A stretch of 64,000 bases of DNA. It comes from Phragmites australis. Lineage: Eukaryota > Streptophyta > Magnoliopsida > Poales > Poaceae. The stretch is from contig NC_084937.1 of NCBI RefSeq assembly GCF_958298935.1, positions 24,747,568-24,811,567 of the forward strand, written 5' to 3'. The stretch's first letter is position 1. The number at the start of each line of letters is the position of its first letter. Below the pieces are notes generated by a model that did no database searches, was not told the origin of the DNA, and saw only the letters and a list, made by a program, of their open reading frames with translations. Positions 58,241 through 64,000 of the stretch are shown piece by piece. Both the position numbers and the translations under genes were made by a program.

Positions 58241-58337
58241 CTCTCGGTCTCTCTCAAACCTGTCGATCTGGAGTTGCTCAGAGTGACATGGGACGAGTCG
58301 GACGACTATACATAAGAGAGAGCTGTAAGCACCGGCG

Positions 58338-58347
58338 TATATATTAA
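58338..58347 (-). promoter_or_regulatory. TATA box of CslE
   Basis: The minus strand reads TTAATATATA, about 100 bp upstream of the CslE ATG, in a local GC-rich context. Confidence 0.5.
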
Positions 58348-58399
58348 CGCCGACGGTGTCAGATGAGATCCTCTAACTTCACTGTTTTTGTAAGTTATC

Positions 58400-59290
58400 G
58401 TGATTTCATTTCAAATCAAAAAATATTATATAACTAAAAAACATCAAATTAGTTACAAAACTGAAAAATATTACATAATTAATTAAAAAATATTGAACTT
58501 TAATAAAATTAAAATTTAATCTTAAACGTGAATCGAAAATTAGATAATTTTTAAAGTGATGAAGTGAGAGAATCCTAATATGACACCTACATGCCACGGC
58601 GTGGGCACCTTCTTTTATTGGGACACAGTGCACGCAATTGAGATCCAACATGTGCATTACTATTTGTTGCTGCCGCCCTATTGAACGCTATTGGATGGTA
58701 CCAACAGGCTAGCCGAGAGCGACCAATCGATGTAGGGGCGGCAAAGATTCAACATCTGTATTATTGTATCATTATACTACTTCTGTTACGTCGTTTTAAG
58801 AATTTAATTTTGTTTTTTAATAGATATCGTTTTAACGTTTTTAAGTAGTGTTTTACTAGAGTGCTTATATTAAAATCTATTAAAAATAAAGTTTTAATTC
58901 TACGAGTGTGGTGCACTGATAACTTGTATGTTATTGATTGAATGTTGAAAAAATCGAGGATAAATATATCATGTATGAAAGATTTTATTATAACTTTATT
59001 CTGTATGTCAAAAGCTAAAACGGTATCTAAAACATAATAGAGACAGTACTTTATGCTGCTGCCATTGTCACTGTCACGGTGAACTTCGATCCCGATGTCA
59101 TGATGATCTCCATCTCCACTCGAATCCTTTGGATCAAGCCACGGATCACAGTGGCTAGTGGTCATTAGCGAAGGTCCTATGAAAAATTCTTTTTCCAGTA
59201 ATGATGTGTCATATCTCCCTTCTCCAGATCAGCTATTAAATTAGACAATATGTGATTGAATTAAAATCTTATAAAGATATTTTATTTTTT
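58400..59290. other. Upstream region of CslE, no gene seen
   Basis: AT-rich with short direct repeats of 'aaaatattacataattaa' type. No coding frame with a motif. Confidence 0.4.
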
Positions 59291-59309
59291 ATAAAAAAAG
59301 CCTTATAGA

Positions 59310-59710
59310 ATTTGTTTTCTGACCGAGATGATCTAGCTGTGCGCGTGATCTGGGCCTCGATCGTCGCGCGCCTGGCCGCAGGGCGTACGAATGGCGGTGG
59401 TGATGAGCAGCTAGCCTTTCGCTTCTCGCGGCAGCCGCCTGCAGGCTGCCGCTGGATCGGCGGACGCATCGATCTCCAGGGGATTCCCCTCTGTGAACGA
59501 CACGTCAACTCCTCGATCGGATCGGAGGTCGCGTCACCGGTGATGGACGCGCGTGGGATCGGCATGCCTGCTGCCTTGTGTGACGTATGGACCAGTAGTG
59601 CTGTGCACCAATGGTGTCTGCATGACTCTAGACGCACCTGGCGACGCTGTTGTCTACGTCACCGATGGAGGAACGTCCGTGTCTTGTCCACGCCCGGTCG
59701 AATAATGTAG
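59310..59710. other. GC-rich island open on both strands
   Basis: A 133-codon plus-strand frame (59312-59710) and a 123-codon minus-strand frame (59269-59637) overlap. Neither has a signal peptide, domain, TATA box or splice partner. It could be a decayed exon. Confidence 0.25.
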
Positions 59711-60260
59711 TGTGGAACAATGATAGATCATGTACCAGCCGCAGACCTGGTTAAAAGAATCATTGTTGCCACTTCTATGGAATCATAGCGTATCTCATAT
59801 AATAAACACTAATAAATGTTTAGTTTCTATAAAAGATTACCAAACTTTATTGGTGTCACATGACACCATTATGAACCACCCTGATCCGCCTATACTTCTT
59901 TAGTCATCTAATTATTGATACCCGACACTTTGAATAAGATTCAAAGAAACTTTTGAAACTTTGACTATTAATATTTTTTAAAATATTTAGTTTGAAAATA
60001 TAAAATTTATATAAGTAGATTTGTCTTGAAGAATATTTTCATAATCTTATAAATTATTTTTATTTATAAATATATTTTAGTAAAAGATGATCAAGTTATA
60101 CATTGCAGATGGTATGGTATCTAAAATATCAAATATTTTTATTTGAGGAAGTATTGCTAGCGCTAGAGCCGATTCACAGGTTTCTGATCGGCCGCCCCTC
60201 TCCACGGGAGGAATCGTCGGTTCCTGATCCATGTGATGATGTTTGTCGCTTAGTTTGATC
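59711..60260. other. Intergenic, no gene seen
   Basis: AT-rich; no repeats or motifs identified. Confidence 0.4.
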
Positions 60261-60263
60261 AGA

Positions 60264-61442
60264 CCAAGGTTCACAAATTTGTTTTGGCAACAAAAACCGC
60301 TCGCCGGAGGTTACCAAAAAAATCACGGTATCACGATAACCGCACAAAATTCAGCGAGAATTCGCTCAAAATTTACTCAATCAAATTTGAAATTCAACGA
60401 GAATTCAGTCCGAATTGACCAAACGATAACCGGTCGGTTTGCTACGGTTACCGACCGCATTTAGCGATTTATCGACCAATTTTTTTCGCACTTTCCGAAT
60501 TGTCGGTAACCATTCTAATTCTTCGGTAACCGTTCGGTTTTAGCGATTTATTGAGTGGTTTTCTCGAATTTCAGCGAAGTTCAACAAAAAAAAATCAAAA
60601 AAATGGCTCAACCTTTTAAAATCAATAACTAACTCATCTAAGTTTCAAATTAAATACAACAAATTTTGTTGGTTTCCTTGTAATATGATCTACATGATAA
60701 AAGTATTTATACTCATAAAAATGTTGACTATTTTCTTTGAGAAAATGTATTTGCTAAACCAAGTTAAATGCATAGTTTACTCTTTGCTAATCCAAAAATC
60801 ATGAAACCATTTTTTTAGTCTTCTTACATGATCCTATATCTTTTAAAAATACATGAACTTATGAAATAGTTATTGTTACATGTAGGATTGTGTAAATGTG
60901 TTGCAACTAGATTAATTCATAACTAACCCTTCACACCTCCAAAATTAGTGAAAACACTTTTATTAGTTTACTTATACTATGATTTATGTAGGTAAAATAA
61001 TGATAGACATGAAAAAGTTAATTACAATGATGTTTCTTAATATATTTACTTTATCTTTGTGAACTTTGTAAAAATCATGGAGAAATTAATAAAACTTTAA
61101 ATGAAGTGAAACCAACTTTAAAGATTCTCTTAGGATACGCTTAAAAAAATATGTGTTTACATGTTAAGCTTTTTCTTAATATAGGTTAATATTGAGTTAC
61201 GTGCTTCAACTTTTTTTTCTTTTTTTTTCAAGCTTCCTCCTATAGAATATGATGCAAACGATATTATTTTTAGAAAAAAATCATAGAAGTTATTAGAATT
61301 GTCTCTAGTTTTTAAGGATTTTTTTTTATATTTTTAATTTTTTTAATTTAAATTCGATTATCGAACGATTTCTATTATCAATACGGAGTGGTAAGCTCGG
61401 TTACAACGTCTAGCGGTAACCCACGTATTTGTGAAACCTGGG
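60264..61442. mobile_element. Non-autonomous DNA element, ~1.18 kb, with inverted ends
   Basis: The left end CCAAGGTTCACAAATTTG and right end (reverse complement) CCCAGGTTTCACAAATACG form imperfect inverted repeats. Subterminal regions carry 'cggttaccgac' / 'ggtaaccgtt' motifs on the left and 'cggttacaacg' / 'gcggtaacccac' on the right. The middle is AT-rich and non-coding. The superfamily is not clear and no certain target duplication was found. Confidence 0.5.
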
Positions 61443-61940
61443 CCGAACTCGTGCATAAGTGGACGGGTACAAGATGGATCTCGTCCTGGAAAACGATGGT
61501 AAAAAAAGATCCACTGCTAGATCCACCCACTTGATTATATATATTATCTGCCATTAGCAGCAGGGGGCCTATTTGTTTTGCGTATTATGGCAGCATGACA
61601 GTATCCTATCGGCTATCATCGCCGTGAGCCCGTGATAGCACGTTCATGGACTCGCATAAGCCAGATTAATTGCTGTTGGTAAGAGTGCTTCTCGAAACGG
61701 ATCTTGGTAGAGTAATTTTTTAAAATGGACAAGCAATAGATCTGCCTATCATATTGAAAAAAAAAGAGGAGTTAGCAATATGCCACCGCGGACACGAACA
61801 CCTAAAACATCATTTTGGTGTTTTTGTAAGTCCTTACAGCGTCAAATCTCGTGCGCGCCATCTCAATCACCAAACGAACCACACCATATATTAGTCGTTG
61901 TTCTTGTGCCGTCTTAATTTGTTCGAGTCCACGTCGTGAC
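61443..61940. other. Intergenic, no gene seen
   Basis: Mixed composition. Around 61850-61930 it shares words ('atctcaa.caccaaa', 'cttgt..cgtcttaa/catctt') with 62865-62940. Confidence 0.3.
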
Positions 61941-61974
61941 AGATTGTTATATCAAGTGAATCGGGCGGCAGATG

Positions 61975-62200
61975 GACGGACTCATCCAATGGCAGCGAAG
62001 CGAAAGCGAGGCAGCGACGCAGGGAGGGATCGAACTTATCTGCAATGCAATCATCCGCGAGTGGTGAAATGGAGCACTACTAGCATCTTTGGACCGGGAG
62101 TACAAAGGACAAATCAAAATGGAACCGGAAGTGGTTGGCTTCTCTAGGCCAATCGAGAGCAAAGAGGTGATAAATTCTGCATGGAACTCTTGCTAAAGGA
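61975..62200. repeat. Duplicated block, copy 2
   Basis: Diverged copy of 52890-53130 in the same orientation. The two lie on either side of the CslE gene. Confidence 0.5.
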
Positions 62201-62344
62201 ACCAAGTCTTTTGGAGTGGAGTATGTATTATATTATGTATCACTTGGACTTGATAGGAGTCAACAGTCACTTTTTTGTTTACATCTGAGATATGCAGAAA
62301 TCAAAACGACTTTCTTTGGATCTGTTAGGCAGAGAGAGCAGCTT

Positions 62345-62625
62345 TCCGATTAGAATCAAGAGAAATTCTACCAAATAGCAACTTTTAGCTTCTAGCTCTT
62401 TGAGTAAAATCTGTGAGAGTGATTATCTGAAATGAACTGGAAGCTAGGAAGCTGAAAAAAGTAGTTTCATCTGATTTACTTTCCACACAGAATTACTTCC
62501 TCCATATATTATATTTTAGAAAATCACTAGAATCACTTTCGGCCACAGAATCATTTCCTCTGTAGAATCATTCATCACAGAAAATTTAGATTAAGAAGAA
62601 CTTACCAAACAAACCTTTATAAAAT
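62345..62625. mobile_element. MITE, family copy 2 (opposite orientation)
   Basis: It contains 'aattctaccaaatagcaactttt', 'gaactggaagctaggaagctg' and 'cagaatcatttcctctgtagaatc', the reverse-complement counterparts of the intron-6 MITE at 42866-43172. Its right end runs to 'ttaccaaacaaacctt'. Confidence 0.6.
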
Positions 62626-62639
62626 TATATCAGTTTGAT

Positions 62640-63150
62640 ATAACTTATGTAACCATGTCATGGCTGACGCGCGTTCAGCAAAGCTTGCTCAGTAGCATGG
62701 CAGACGTCGATGTCTGACGCTGAAAGACTATCTTTCTCAAACTTCTCTGGAATACTTGTTTGGATAGAATAGCGCCAGCGCGTGCCACATGCCCATACAT
62801 ATACATATATACAATATGCCCGATTACCATCCGTTCACAAAATAATATCAAATCTCGTGCGTGACATCTCAACCACCAAATCAGATACATCAGATACACT
62901 TCATTTTATTGCTGTCCTTGTCTCATCTTCTCTTGTGTCGTTTGGGTAGAGTTGGAAGAGTAAAAAATGGATGGTAAATTTGGGTAGAGTTGGTAGAAAA
63001 TCAGGGGAGAACGATATGGTTACGGATGGAAAGATAGATGAAAATTTTGGTAGTACTGTAGTTTTGAATTGATTAGAACACCTAGCAATATAGGAAAAAG
63101 AATGCAAATACTATCCCCCCTCAAGTACGAACTAGCGCTTGTGAAAGTAT
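62640..63150. other. Intergenic, no gene seen
   Basis: AT-rich; a block near 62865-62940 resembles 61855-61930. No coding frame with a motif. Confidence 0.35.
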
Positions 63151-63441
63151 TGCTAGGTAGCAAAAGGAAAGTTGAAAAGACCTCCCATTGAAGATATAAC
63201 TGAAAAATTAAGCACGAATGGTACTGAAAGCACAGAGCCCCTTCTACAGTTACAGTTTAGTAGTGAGCAAGGTGGTGATCTAGAATTACAAGTGAGCATA
63301 TGCGAAAATGGTAAGAATATGCAATTCATGTTGTTCAGGGCTTCAGGCCAATCGAGAAGACACTCAGGGAAAATTGTTTCAGATCCATATTCAAATGTTT
63401 TGTGGTACAGAAATATTATTCTACAACATGGAATACAGTAG
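63150..63441 (+). pseudogene. Open frame, unrecognised, possibly an orphan exon
   Basis: The frame from about ATG 63172 reads RPPIEDITEKLSTNGTESTE and then LLQLQFSSEQGGDLELQVSI, with protein-like composition, ending at a stop at 63441. The last third looks less protein-like. No domain or splice partner was found; it could be part of a captured or decayed gene. Confidence 0.3.
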
Positions 63442-63554
63442 TGCCTAAAAAAGGTTATCATTTACAGGAAGTAAGAAATTTAAAAACCATCATAAACTAA
63501 GCATTCAGGAAAACCTCAAAGCAGATGTATTGGCTCTTCTAGAATTCTTCTGAA

Positions 63555-64000
63555 TTATTTTTGCTTGGTACTTTCTTCCGCTCTAGTGAAAGCATCTGTG
63601 ATTACATCAGTAGCCCAATCCTTGACATCCTCCTACAGGGCAGGGATACAAAGATCAGTCCTAACGCAAGCTACAAACAAGAGGTGGTTCAAAACATAAA
63701 ACAGTATACCAACACACAACTTAATTATACGAGGATCCAATGAAGATATAGATGTAGGAAAGTTCTACAGCAGGAAGCTGTTGAAAAATATAACATACAA
63801 TGTACTATCAACAAACCATTTATTTTCAGCATTGAGCAAAATGGTGGATGAAATAGCCTCGCACACCAGAGATAGACAATGTCATAAATTATCAAAGAAT
63901 TAGCATTGCAAAACTTCATTTTGGAAAGTGGTGATAAGACATATGTGTACTAACCAGCCGAACTGGTTCCCCGGTTCTTATACGGGCATGTGGACGAGCT
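63555..64000 (-). CDS. Terminal exons of an unrecognised gene running off the right edge
   Basis: The last exon (63555-63632) reads EDVKDWATDVITDAFTRAEE, ends STKQK and TAA, and has a clean acceptor CCTGTAG|GAG. The previous exon (63955 to beyond 64000) reads ARPHARIRTGEPVRL and ends at donor CTG|GTTAGT. Both junctions are phase 0, so the spliced frame is open, and the amphipathic, acidic C-terminus looks like a real protein end. I do not recognise the family. Only about 40 residues are visible. The gene's body and promoter lie to the right of the window. Confidence 0.5.

Noticed and set aside
59269..59710. Overlapping sense and antisense genes
   Set aside because: Neither frame has a recognisable motif, promoter or splice partner. 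Openness on both strands is expected in GC-rich DNA.

Overview
This window is nuclear DNA from a grass (Poaceae). The case for a grass rests on GT-AG introns, monocot-style GC-rich first exons beside AT-rich introns, a cellulose synthase-like E gene (CslE; a family found in grasses and other angiosperms), and dense grass-type transposons: copia and other LTR elements, CACTA ends with subterminal repeats, Tourist-like MITEs and a LINE 3' end. I cannot name the species.

Layout. 1-11.2 kb is repeat-rich: CACTA-type termini and subterminal repeat arrays, a tRNA-like stretch, and a nearly complete Ty1-copia element (5767-10623, minus strand) with 229-bp LTRs and a 5-bp target duplication, sitting inside a remnant reading frame of unknown function. 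At 11.5 kb is a compact single-exon gene for an 84-residue secreted peptide with its own TATA box. From 13 to 23 kb lie MITEs, two ~1.4-kb copies of one repeat in opposite orientation, and between them a damaged fatty acyl-CoA reductase gene (minus strand, 18184-21168). 23517-30629 is an apparently intact plant INCENP gene (9 exons, about 1601 residues). 31-39 kb holds a LINE-like remnant, unrecognised exon-like fragments, and a WD40 (RID3/WDR18-like) pseudogene split by a 2.8-kb solo LTR. 40689-50560 is a 20-exon organelle-type rRNA m5C methyltransferase (NusB + RsmB/NOL1-NOP2-Sun domains), with transposons in its introns. 54180-58240 (minus strand) is an intact 7-exon CslE gene; a truncated copy of its 3' end lies at 52.0-52.45 kb. 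The last 6 kb are mostly repeats, plus the terminal exons of an unrecognised minus-strand gene that runs off the right edge.

The genes are not an operon and need not act together: INCENP acts in mitosis, the RsmB-like enzyme in rRNA modification (probably plastid), CslE in Golgi polysaccharide synthesis, and FAR (now broken) in wax or sporopollenin alcohol synthesis. The main interest is structural: in-frame optional segments in INCENP, a duplicated 5' exon in the RsmB-like gene, candidate GC-AG introns in two genes, an LTR element with non-retroviral cargo inside an intron, and several datable gene-death events. I saw no CRISPR, rRNA gene, or clearly new multi-gene system.
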